64,000 bases of DNA, from assembly GCA_009760885.1 (NCBI GenBank), contig CM019704.1, forward strand, positions 12,856,303 to 12,920,302. The letters run 5' to 3'. The position numbers and the translations under genes are program-made. The DNA is from Achatina immaculata. Its lineage: Eukaryota > Mollusca > Gastropoda > Stylommatophora > Achatinidae. Below, in pieces: positions 1 to 8,763 of the stretch (the first letter of the stretch is position 1; each line of letters starts with the position of its first letter). The notes under the pieces are model-generated. The model was not told the DNA's origin. It made no database searches and saw nothing but the letters and a program-made list of their open reading frames with translations.

Positions 1-308
1 TATTTTATAAAATCTCTGTGTTTGAGTAGTACACCTTATCTAAGTATTTTATAAAATCTGTGTGTTTGAGTAATACACCTTATCTTAGTACCTTATAAAA
101 TCTGTATGTTTGAGTAGTACACCTTATCTAAGTATTTTATAAAATCTGTGTGTTTGAGTAATACACCTTATCAAAGTATCTTATAAAATCTGTGTGTTTA
201 AGTAATGCACCTTATCTAAGTATCTTATAAAATTTGTGTGTTTAAGTAATGCACCTTATCTAAGTATCTTATAAAATTTGTGTGTTTAAGTAACACACCT
301 TATCTAAG
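1..308. repeat. Tandem array, 44-bp unit, about 7 copies
   Basis: Seven head-to-tail copies of an AT-rich 44-bp unit containing ttataaaatctgtgtgttt and acaccttatctaag. The copies differ by scattered substitutions, and the array starts at the window edge, so its true length is unknown. It would lie in an intron downstream of the last visible PKC exon. From 309 to 495 there is only AT-rich single-copy sequence. Confidence 0.9.
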
Positions 309-495
309 ATGTGCCCTGGGAAAGGTGGTCATTTTTTTTACAAACATGAGCAAGTTGGTATTTAATATTCTGCTAAAAAGTATTGCAATCTCCTCATCAA
401 GTATTTATTGTAATATTTTACTTTAAATTCTTCCTTCTCCTCATAAAATAATATTATTAAAATTATTCTAGTCTTTTCATAAAACTGTCATTGTA

Positions 496-850
496 ATCTT
501 TCTCTCTCTCAGCCTTAAGTGCCCAGGGCACATGGGGCTTCCACAAGGGTTTTCCAGAAATACCTGTCCTTTGCCTTTTTTTCCGCTCTTGCCCAGGTGA
601 GCCTTCTATTGCTCAACATCTTCTCTGTTGTTCTTCTCCATGTCTCTTTTGGTCTACCCTTACTTCTGTTCCCCTGTGGTGTCCATCTTAGTGCTATTTT
701 TGGTTAGTTGTCAGTCATTCGGAGCACATGTCCCAACCATTGCCAGCATCTTTCCTCAATAATTACTGTCAGTGGCTTCATCTGCATTTGTGCCAACAAG
801 ATGTTATTTCTTCAGTGTTTGGCCAAAAAATGTTTCTAATTCTTCCTACT
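496..850 (-). mobile_element. LINE-A 3' fragment with (AG)n tail
   Basis: Read on the minus strand this is the C-terminal end of an RTE-like reverse transcriptase ORF, 5'-truncated near 850. It ends in EAPCALGT-like residues and a stop, followed directly by a CT/AG dinucleotide tail at 496-511. The same 3' end with the same tail occurs at 9802-9955, 25013-25640 and 59344-59560, which defines the family. The reading frame is degenerate. It is a dead copy. Confidence 0.85.
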
Positions 851-980
851 TGAAATTCTTCCAGTCTCTTCATAAAGTAATATCCTACTTGAAATTCTTC
901 TAGTCTCCACATAAAATATTTTATCTCTTTGTAAAGTAATATCCTGTTCAGAATTCTTTATTCTCCCCATTGACATTTCT

Positions 981-1188
981 TGCTCCAAGATCATCAGCAG
1001 CTAATCATTCTGTTCTGTTTGCTCCAAGATCAGCAGCAAATAATCATTCTGTTCTGTGTTTGCTCCAAGATCAGCAATTAATCATTCTGTTCTATGTTTG
1101 CTCCAAGATCATCAGTAACTAATCATTCTGTTATATGTTTGCTCCAAGATCATCAGCAACTAATCATTCTATTCTATGTTTGCTCCAG
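981..1188. repeat. Tandem array, about 42-bp unit, 5 copies
   Basis: Five imperfect copies of a unit starting tgctccaagatcatcagcaa and continuing ctaatcattctgttctatgtt. Two copies have short internal deletions. Upstream, at 850-960, a looser pair of near-repeats around cttctagtctcc is visible. Confidence 0.85.
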
Positions 1189-1438
1189 ATTTTTCCACTA
1201 TTCACATTATTGTTTCTGTAACACACACTTCACTCTCATCCGTAACACTCAGCTGTCTCAAGTAACATTACTAACTTCTGTAACTTTCACATTATCATTT
1301 GCAACTTCTCTCATGCATATTTTTGCAACATTTTTATTACTAACCTTTGCAACACTCACAACACTTGCTGCGGTAATATTTTCTGTGATATCTCCAAAAA
1401 TGTTGCATATAATGTGCAATATTTATGTCATAACTCAC
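1189..1438. other. Intronic sequence, no gene seen
   Basis: Loose, diverged short repeats of an aacattactaacttctgta type and no coding signal. On the minus strand it begins with the GTGAGT donor of the exon ending at 1439 and is therefore intron. Confidence 0.5.
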
Positions 1439-1587
1439 GGCGCCTGGTGTGTCCTGCGTCTTCTTCTTGTCTCCAGGAGTTGTGGATATCCTGACTTGCT
1501 GCAGAGCTTCAGCCAAGAGCTTCTGATTGATTCCACAAAGATTTGGCATGAACTTCTTGCACTTTTTGTGGCAGTTAATTCCACAAA
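1439..1587 (-). CDS. PRKCD-like: Novel PKC exon: second half of C1B domain and start of V3 hinge
   Basis: Minus-strand exon of 149 bp. The acceptor ends TATACAG; the donor is GTGAGT directly after GGCGCC. It opens in phase 1, the final TT completing a Val codon with the previous exon, and encodes 49 residues beginning [20 protein letters not shown]. These supply the last Cys-X2-Cys partner and the Cys-X4-His-X2-Cys-X7-Cys half of the C1B zinc domain, then QKLLAEAL, a signature that follows C1B in delta/theta PKCs. The tail [18 protein letters not shown] is a Ser/Thr/Lys-rich hinge as expected for V3. It ends in phase 0, and the next exon was not found between 1 and 1438. Identification of the family is firm; delta versus theta is not resolved. 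Confidence 0.93.
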
Positions 1588-1894
1588 CTGTATAATAGAT
1601 ATCTGAAGGTTACACGCAGCTTAATTCATTCTCTGCATAAAACAATAAATAAACATTTTAAATTGATATGTAGTTGTTTTTTTAGATACACAGTGAATTC
1701 TGGTAGCACTCTGTGGTATCTGGGAAATGTGTTTCTTTTTTGTAGCTTTCTCATCCTGAGAAATAGTTTTCTGATCTACTCTCTGTTGTTTAGGTTAATT
1801 TACTTAAAAAAATAATTACCATGGCTTGTTTTCAAGCACAAAGAGGTGTCATGACAAGATATAGGCCCTTCTCAAATGCTGAATATAAGAAAAT
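1588..1894. other. Intronic sequence, no gene seen
   Basis: AT-rich single-copy sequence between the PKC exon and the next array. No splice-bounded coding segment or known repeat was recognised. Confidence 0.5.
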
Positions 1895-2030
1895 CAGACA
1901 TAATTTTGTCTTTCTTCATATTATATTCATAGAGGATGATGACATAATTTTGTCTTTCTTCATATTATATTCATAGAGGATGAAGACATAATTTTTTCTT
2001 TCTTCATATTATATTCATAGAGAGTGAAGA
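1895..2030. repeat. Tandem array, 44-bp unit, 3 copies
   Basis: Three copies at an exact 44-bp spacing (1897, 1941, 1985) of gacataattttgtctttctt followed by catattatattcatagagg. Small, nearly identical, so recent or homogenised. Confidence 0.9.
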
Positions 2031-2055
2031 CACTGTCAGATTGACAATCAGTGAA

Positions 2056-2335
2056 TCATAGCTGACATGTTAGCATCATGGCTGGCAAACCATAGATGAC
2101 ATGTTAGCATCAGGGTTGGCAAACCATAGATGACATGTTAGCATCAGGGTTGGCAAACCATAGATGACATGTTAGCATCAGGGTTGGAAAACCATAGATG
2201 ACATGTTAGCATCAGGGCTGGCAAACCATAGATGACATGTTAGCATCAGGGCTGGCAAACCATAGATGACATGTTAGCATCAGGGCTGGCAAACCATAGA
2301 TGACATGTTAGCATCAGGGTTGGCAAACCATAGCC
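2056..2335. repeat. Tandem array, 34-bp unit, about 8 copies
   Basis: Copies of atgttagcatcagggttggc plus aaaccatagatgac at 34-bp spacing, directly abutting the 39-bp array to the right. Both lie in the intron that splits the PKC C1B domain. Confidence 0.9.
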
Positions 2336-3870
2336 ACCATAACCCACTCCCAGGTCAACACAGTGATGTGCCTCAACATAACCCACTCCCAGGTCAACAC
2401 AATGATGTGCCTCAGCATAACCCACTCCCAGGTCAACACAGTGATGTGCCTCAACATAACCCACTCCCAGGTCAACACATTTATATGCCTCAACATAACC
2501 CATCCCCAGGTCAACACAGTGATGTGCCTCAACATAACCCATCCTCAGGTCAACACAATGATGTGCCTCAACATAACCCATCCCCAGGTCAACACAATGA
2601 TGTGCCTCAACATAACCCACTCCCAGGTCAACACAATGATGTGCCTCAACATAACCCACTCCCAAGTCAACACAATGATGTGCCTCAACATAACCCACTC
2701 CCAGGTCAACACAGTGATGTGCCTCAACATAACCCACTCCCAAGTCAACACAGTGATGTGCCTCAACATAATCCACTCCCAAGTCAACACAATGATGTGC
2801 CTCAACATAACCCACTCCCAGGTCAACACAATGATGTGCCTCAACATAACCCACTCCCAGGTCAACACAAAGATGTGCCTCAACATAACCCACTCCCAAG
2901 TCAACACAATGATGTGCCTCAACATAACCCACTCCCAAGTCAACACAGTGATGTGCCTCAACATAACCCACTCCCAAGTCAACACAATGATGTGCCTCAA
3001 CATAACCCACTCCCAGGCCAACACAGTGATGTGCCTCAACATAACCCACTCCCAAGTCAACACAATGATGTGCCTCAACATAACCAACTCCCAGGTCAAC
3101 ACAAAGATGTGCCTCAACATAACCCACTCCCAAGTCAACACAATGATGTGCCTCAACATAACCCACTCCCAGGTCAACACAGTGATGTGCCTCAACATAA
3201 CCCACTCCCAAGTCAACACAGTGATGTGCCTCAACATAACCCACTCCCAAGTCAACACAGTGATGTGCCTCAACATAACCCACTCCCAGGTCAACACAGT
3301 GATGTGTCTCAACATAACCCACTCCCAGGTCAACACAGTGATGTGTCTCAACATAACCCACTCCCAGGCCAACACAGTGATGTGCCTCAACATAACCCAC
3401 TCCCAAGTCAACACAGTGATGTGCCTCAACATAACCAACTCCCAAGTCAACACAGTGATGTGCCTCAACATAACCCACTCCCAGGCCAACACAGTGATGT
3501 GCCTCAACATAACCCACTCCCAAGTCAACACAATGATGTGCCTCAACATAACCAACTCCCAGGTCAACACAAAGATGTGCCTCAACATAACCCACTCCCA
3601 AGTCAACACAATGATGTGCCTCAACATAACCCACTCCCAGGTCAACACAGTGATGTGCCTCAACATAACCCACTCCCAAGTCAACACAGTGATGTGCCTC
3701 AACATAACCCACTCCCAAGTCAACACAGTGATGTGCCTCAACATAACCCACTCCCAGGTCAACACAGTGATGTGTCTCAACATAACCCACTCCCAGGTCA
3801 ACACAGTGATGTGTCTCAACATAACCCACTCCCAGGTCAACACAAAGATGTGCCTCAACATCTTCACTGC
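2336..3870. repeat. Minisatellite, 39-bp unit, about 39 copies, with 12-mer higher-order repeat
   Basis: Head-to-tail 39-bp units of the form ataacccactcccaggtcaa plus cacagtgatgtgcctcaac. The unit length is a multiple of three and has no stop in several frames, so long open frames run across it on both strands; these are a by-product. The rare variant with ccaactcc followed by aaagatgtg recurs at about 3082 and 3550, 468 bp (12 units) apart, with the same order of following variants, so a 12-unit block has been duplicated. It sits in the intron between the two C1B exons. Confidence 0.95.
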
Positions 3871-3970
3871 ATCAGCTGCAAAGAAAACCAGCTTGCTGTT
3901 CCAGGGAGATAGAAAATGAGGTAGTAGAAAATCATATTCTTAATATTATGAAATTTAGGAACTTTTTTTT

Positions 3971-4372
3971 TTTACATTTATATCTTAACACATTTATATG
4001 AACACATTTATATCTTAACACATTTATATGAACACATTTATATCTTAACACATTTATATCTTTACACATTTATATCTTAACACATTTATATGAAGACATT
4101 TATATCTTAACACATTTATATCTTAACACATTTATATGAAGACATTTATATCTTAACACATTTATATCTTAACACATTTTATATCTTAACACACTTATAT
4201 GAACACATTTATATCTTAACACATTTATATCTTAACACATTTATATCTTAACACATTTATATGAAGACATTTATATCTTAACACATTTATATCTTAACAC
4301 ATTTATATGAACACATTTATCTTAACACATTTATATCTTAACACATTTATATGAACACATTTATATCTAAGA
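3971..4372. repeat. AT-rich tandem array, about 16-bp and 30-bp mixed units
   Basis: Interspersed copies of acatttatatcttaac and acatttatatgaac or acatttatatgaag. The unit order is irregular. It ends about 170 bp from the donor of the PKC exon at 4545-4674. Confidence 0.9.
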
Positions 4373-4544
4373 TTTTTGTCAGTATTCTGTAAGTCAGGTT
4401 TTTTTCTTTGAATCTTTCAATTCTCAGATTATAAAATCAAATCGTTCTTCTACAAATGAGATATGCCTTATTTTCACTTGAAAAAATGTATGATATTCTT
4501 AATCATAATCCTTAACATTAGTAATGCTTTAACATTTGTAATAC

Positions 4545-4674
4545 CTTCACATTTGAGACCCTGTCTGAACAGGCCAAACAACATGGACCCACAGTGATCA
4601 CAGAATGTTGGAGACATGTAGTTGTTGAGTTTGAGACGATGAGGCATGTTAATGTTAAACCGTTCTGTTAACAT
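4545..4674 (-). CDS. PRKCD-like: Novel PKC exon: first half of C1B domain
   Basis: Minus-strand exon of 130 bp. The acceptor ends CATATTTAG after a pyrimidine-rich stretch; the donor is a weak GTATTA after GTGAAG. It starts in phase 0 with [19 protein letters not shown] and runs to [10 protein letters not shown] plus the first base of a Val codon. The spacing from the RETM end of the preceding exon to ERFN equals that of vertebrate PKC delta. It supplies the His-X12-Cys-X2-Cys-X13-Cys part of the C1B zinc motif; with 1439-1587 all eight ligands are present. At the position where novel PKCs carry Trp in the GSLLWGL segment this protein has Phe (GSMLFGL). The binding-loop Pro of MSPTFC is kept. 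Confidence 0.95.
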
Positions 4675-5644
4675 CTAAATATGGAAGGGTTAAACAATAA
4701 TAATAGCATTAATTAATTATGAAATTAATAACTAAAACTAACAGCATTTATATGTATGCCATAGTGCTAAAAGTAATGATCTCTAATTTTTCTTAAAGGA
4801 AACATGTGTAAAAGTGCAAACTGGTTTACATTCAAACAACTGGACTGTTTTACATCATTGAGAATAGTTTCAGTTTTTTTTTTCTACAAGAGAGTTCTAA
4901 ACCATGCCCAAGAGATGTGTGACATGAAAATGTCAGTATGCATGGAACTGCTTGTGGTGAGAGAATTCTGAACTGCAGAGAATATGCCTCCAGTTAATAA
5001 ATGAATGAAAACTGTTTATCCACAAGAATGTTTAGACATTGGTCTGTGTTTGCTCTAGATGAAGAGGTGACCTTCATTAAACAGAAACATTACACTTTTC
5101 AGAGATAATGGAAGATAAATGTGGCATTTCATATGGCTGAATGAAGGTGGTAATTAGAGATCTTTACACGGAAGCTGTTTTCATGAGTGCCTCAGCTGCA
5201 GAAACCAATGAGATGATGTCAGCTTAACATTTGCTAGTGATCGTCATGTTCTCCAGATCATTTTGTAGCTGATGCATCATTCTCTGGCACAGAGCAAGAG
5301 AACATCAATGGAAGTTCGAAACAGAGAAAAATCTAGCAACCATAGGAAGTGCACCTGTGTAGTGCAGTTTGCAAAAAGCTCACTTGTCAAGTCAAGGTGA
5401 TAGTTTTAACTCTGACCAAAATGATGTAAAGGCTATCTTTACATTGACATTTGTACCTGTGCCAAAAGAAATACAAGACTATGGTTTCACTGGCACATAT
5501 ATACACACACACACGAAGTTGTGAGATGTGTGTGTGTGTTTATATATACATGGACAGCAAGAGTGACTCGTGTTTCTGCTTCCCACAGAATTTGTCATAC
5601 AAAATAGTGCAGGGCGACAAACGAAGTGCATAAGCAGCCTAGTA
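4675..5644. other. Intronic sequence, no gene seen
   Basis: About 1 kb of mostly single-copy sequence with only short CA/TG runs near 5500-5540. No exon with plausible splice sites and recognisable protein was found on either strand. It is part of the 12.5 kb intron between the C1A and C1B exons. Confidence 0.5.
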
Positions 5645-5714
5645 CAACAACATGATTACACTCACTCATACACTAGTAACAGAAAACTCTATTGTACACA
5701 AGTAATGTAACATT

Positions 5715-6261
5715 TAAAGCAGCATTGTCCTTGAAAAATCTTGAGAATATATGGAATTCAAAAGTTATAAGCACAAAAACCAAGTTAAGATTATTCAATT
5801 CAAATGTGATATCCACCCTCATTTATGCATGCGAAAGCTGGAAATCAACTAAAGAAATAGACAAGAAATTAGGCCCTTTTGAAAACAAATGCCTAAGAAA
5901 AATACTTGGTATTAAGTGGAATGAATTTAAGAACAACACAGAGATAAGACAGATGAGCAAACAACAACCTGGCTCATGGGTGATCAGAAAAATAAGATGG
6001 ACATATGTAGGCCATATGATGAGAAAAAACAATCAGAGAATACCAAAACAAGCTATCAAGTGGAGCACAACAGGCCAAAGAAAAAGAGGCCGACCACATG
6101 AAACTCTAAAGAGGACATTGTTAAGAGAGGCCAGTTTAGTGGGCATAATATCCCTTGATGAGATTGAAAATCTCACTGAAAACAGGAGAACTTGGCAAAC
6201 TACCACGCAAGCCTATGTGACATTTAACGGCACAGGAAGGATGTAAGAAGATGTAAGATGC
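5715..6261 (+). mobile_element. LINE-D 3' fragment, 5'-truncated, with target-site duplication
   Basis: Encodes the post-RT C-terminal region of an RTE-like protein: NLENIWNSKVIS, STLIYACESW, a Trp-Thr-Tyr-Val-Gly-His box, and GQRKRGRPHETLKRT. The frame is open from the left end to near 6246. The element ends in a short, irregular tail of gatgtaag steps. The 11-bp sequence aatgtaacatt flanks it at 5704-5714 and 6262-6272, as expected for target-primed insertion, although the site lies in an array and could match by chance. Confidence 0.85.
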
Positions 6262-6484
6262 AATGTAACATTCAATCATATACCAGTAATGTAACACTTA
6301 ATCCTACACCAATAATTTAACACTTAATGAAACACCAATGAGAGATCACTCAGTGATACACCTGTTGTTAAACATTCAATCATACATCAGAGGTCAAACA
6401 CTCAATCATACACCAATGTTGGAACACTCAGTCATACATCAGTCATCAAACACTCAGTCATACACCAGTAATGGAACAGCAGAA

Positions 6485-7258
6485 TGTAGATGAAAATCTA
6501 AAGAAGTTTAAAGGAAGCTGAATTTATTGTTAATTCCAACTTAATGGAGACAGCCTGGAAAATAAGGTGCTGTTCTAGAACCTTCTGAGATCGTTCATCA
6601 GAAGAACAGGAGCAGATTGCACTAACAGAGATCAACAATAAATTTAGCATCCTTTAAACTTCTTTAGATTTTCACCTACTTTTTGCTTTTCATGTTGTAC
6701 TTTCTCAGCCTCGCTAATTCTGCAGTTTCTCAATCATAAGTGTTATCCCCCAGGCCTTCCCTTCTTCTCTAGCAGCTAAAAGCTATTTATAGCTTTCTGG
6801 TCCTGGTCTCTTTCCTTCCCTCCCCCACACCCCCCCCCCCCATTCCCAAAAATTTTTCTCTCCCTGTCATCACCTACATACCGCTGACATCCAATAGGTT
6901 GAAGTTGTTTTTCTTTGTCATCTCCCAACCATTCACTGCTCCCACTTTTCCCATCTTTATGGCACATTTGTTGTATTCTCTACTAGGAGAATGCCACAAA
7001 GCTAAGGTTTTCATTTTTCTTCTTTTCATTTATGTGTTGTGTTGTTATTGTGTGTAATCCTTGAAAAAGGCTGACACTGAAATATTGGATGTTGTATGTT
7101 TTTCATTTATACATTCTCATCTTACTTTCTGCCATGTGTGTTTTTTTCTCTTCTCACTTTCCTCACTCCCTCTGTAGTTTTGTAAAACTGCACCATACAC
7201 CTCTATCTACCTTCATTACTAGAACCAGTTTTACCGCAGTCATTATCTCTTTTATCAG
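6485..7258 (+). mobile_element. Penelope-like element, non-coding end fragment with internal hairpin
   Basis: Matches, in parts, the flanks of the Penelope element at 17781-20672 and the fragment at 42345-43735. Shared pieces include ggagacagcctgg, gcactaacagagat, the segment aatccttgaaaaaggctgac followed by actgaaatattgg, and a downstream aaaactgcaccatacacctc. No RT or endonuclease frame remains. Two arms at about 6490-6535 and 6628-6678 are reverse complements with few mismatches (gaaaatctaaagaagtttaa on one strand), giving a long potential stem. A C-rich run lies at 6829-6841. Confidence 0.7.
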
Positions 7259-7812
7259 TGAGATAATACTCAATCATACATCAGTGAGATAACACTCAAA
7301 TGTACAGCAGTAAGAAAACACTCAATCATATGCCAGTGAGATAACAAAACTGAAATAACACTCAATCATATGCCAGTGAGATAACATTCAAACATACACC
7401 AGTGGGATAACATTCATATAACAGTGAGATAACACTCAATCATATGCCAATAAGATTACACTCAATCATACACCAGTGAGATAATGCACAATCATACACC
7501 AGTGAGATAACACACAATCATACACTAATGAGACAACACTCAATCACACAACAGTGAGGTAACATTCAGCCATACACCACTGGTGGAACACTGTCATAAA
7601 CCAGTGAGAGAACACCAGTGATGGAATGCTCAAATATATATCTTTGGTTGAACATTCAATCACACATGTGAGAAAATGCTAAGCCATACACACAGTCATA
7701 CATCAGTGAGAAAATGCTAAGTCATAAATACAATCATACAAGTGAGAAAATGCTAAGTCATACACACAATCATACACCAGTGAGAAAATGCTGTCAGTTC
7801 ACACAATCATAC

Positions 7813-8474
7813 TTATATCTTATCTTATATCTTATATCCTTCTCGTGCCGTTAAACATCACATAGGGCTCGCAAAGTAGTTCGCCAATTTTTCCTGTCTT
7901 CGGCGAGTCTTTCAACCTCATCAAAGAATTTTATGCCTGTTAATTTGCCCTCTCTTAATAATGTCCTCTTCAGAGTTTCACACGGTCTGCCTCTTTTTCT
8001 TCGGCCTGTTGTGTTCCACTTGATAGCTTGTTTTGGGATTCTCTGATCATTTCTTCTCAAGTGACCAACATATGTCCATCTCTTTTTCCTGATCACCCAT
8101 GAGACTGGTTGTTGTTCAATCATCTGTCTTATCTCTGCATTGTTCTTGAATTCGTTCCACTTGATGCCGAGTGTATTCCTTAGGTATTTGTTTTCAAAAG
8201 AGTCTAATTTATTGTCTATTTCTTTAGTTGTTTTCCAGCTTTTGCATGCATAAATGAGGGTGGATATTACATTTGCATTGAATAGTCTTAACTTGGTTTT
8301 TGTGCTTATAACTTTTGAATTCCATGTGTTCTCAAGATTCTTGAAGATTGATGCTGCTTTTGCAATTCTGATCCTAACTTCCTTTCTAGTGTCACCATCC
8401 TGGTCTATGTAGCTGCCAAGGTATGCAAATTGATTGACTTCTTCAATATCTGTCCCTTCTATGTGTATTTTTCC
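7813..8474 (-). mobile_element. LINE-D 3' fragment on minus strand
   Basis: A 209-residue open frame covers the C-terminal LINE-D region: IEGTDIEEVNQFAYLGSYID, the Cys-Lys-Ser-Trp box, RWTYVGHLRRN and GRRKRGRPCETLKRTLLREG, ending LRALCDV. Minus-strand 3' end carries the ATAAGAT-type tail at 7813-7845. The sequence acacaatcatac stands on both sides (7801-7812, 8475-8486), a possible duplication that the surrounding array makes uncertain. It is truncated just before the YLGS segment, so it has no RT core. Confidence 0.88.
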
Positions 8475-8763
8475 ACACAATCATACATCAGTGAGAAAAT
8501 GCTAAGTCATACACAGTCATACACCAGTGAGATAACACAATTATACACCAGTGAGATAACACAATCATACACCAATGAAATAACACAATCATACACCAGT
8601 GAGATAACACAGTCATACACCAGTGATATAACACACAATCATACACCAATGATAGAACAGCTACACAGATAATAGATTTGGTTTCTGTTTTGAATAATGT
8701 GTATATTCCACGTATTTAACAACTCGGGTGCTGTGCATGTCCACATATATATATTCCACACTC

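Larger units (their letters stand above)
5645..8670. repeat. Ancestral 25-bp minisatellite split by three insertions
   Basis: Blocks at 5645-5714, 6262-6484, 7259-7812 and 8475-8670 share a unit close to aatcatacaccagtgagata followed by acact. They are separated by a LINE-D copy (5715-6261), a Penelope-like fragment (6485-7258) and a second LINE-D copy on the other strand (7813-8474). The simplest reading is one array interrupted three times. Confidence 0.85.

Noticed and set aside
1..1438. Next PKC exon after C1B (V3 hinge or kinase start)
   Set aside because: No minus-strand segment with splice sites and kinase-like sequence was seen; it is probably left of the window.
1094..1606. 170-codon plus-strand frame
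   Set aside because: It overlaps the minus-strand PKC exon and a 42-bp array; composition is that of intronic T-rich sequence.
3830..3895. A ttttctttgcag acceptor-like site at the edge of the 39-bp array that could open another PKC exon
   Set aside because: The exons at 4545-4674 and 1439-1587 already join in phase within one C1B domain, and an insertion would break the zinc motif; no GT donor with a sensible frame follows.
2246..3912. Long open frames (over 500 codons) on both strands with perfect 13-residue repeats
   Set aside because: They coincide exactly with the 39-bp array, are open in several frames at once, and lie in an intron whose flanking exons join in phase.
6776..6967. Gly/Lys-rich minus-strand frame at 6776-6967
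   Set aside because: It arises from C-rich Penelope non-coding sequence and is not shared as a frame by the related fragments.
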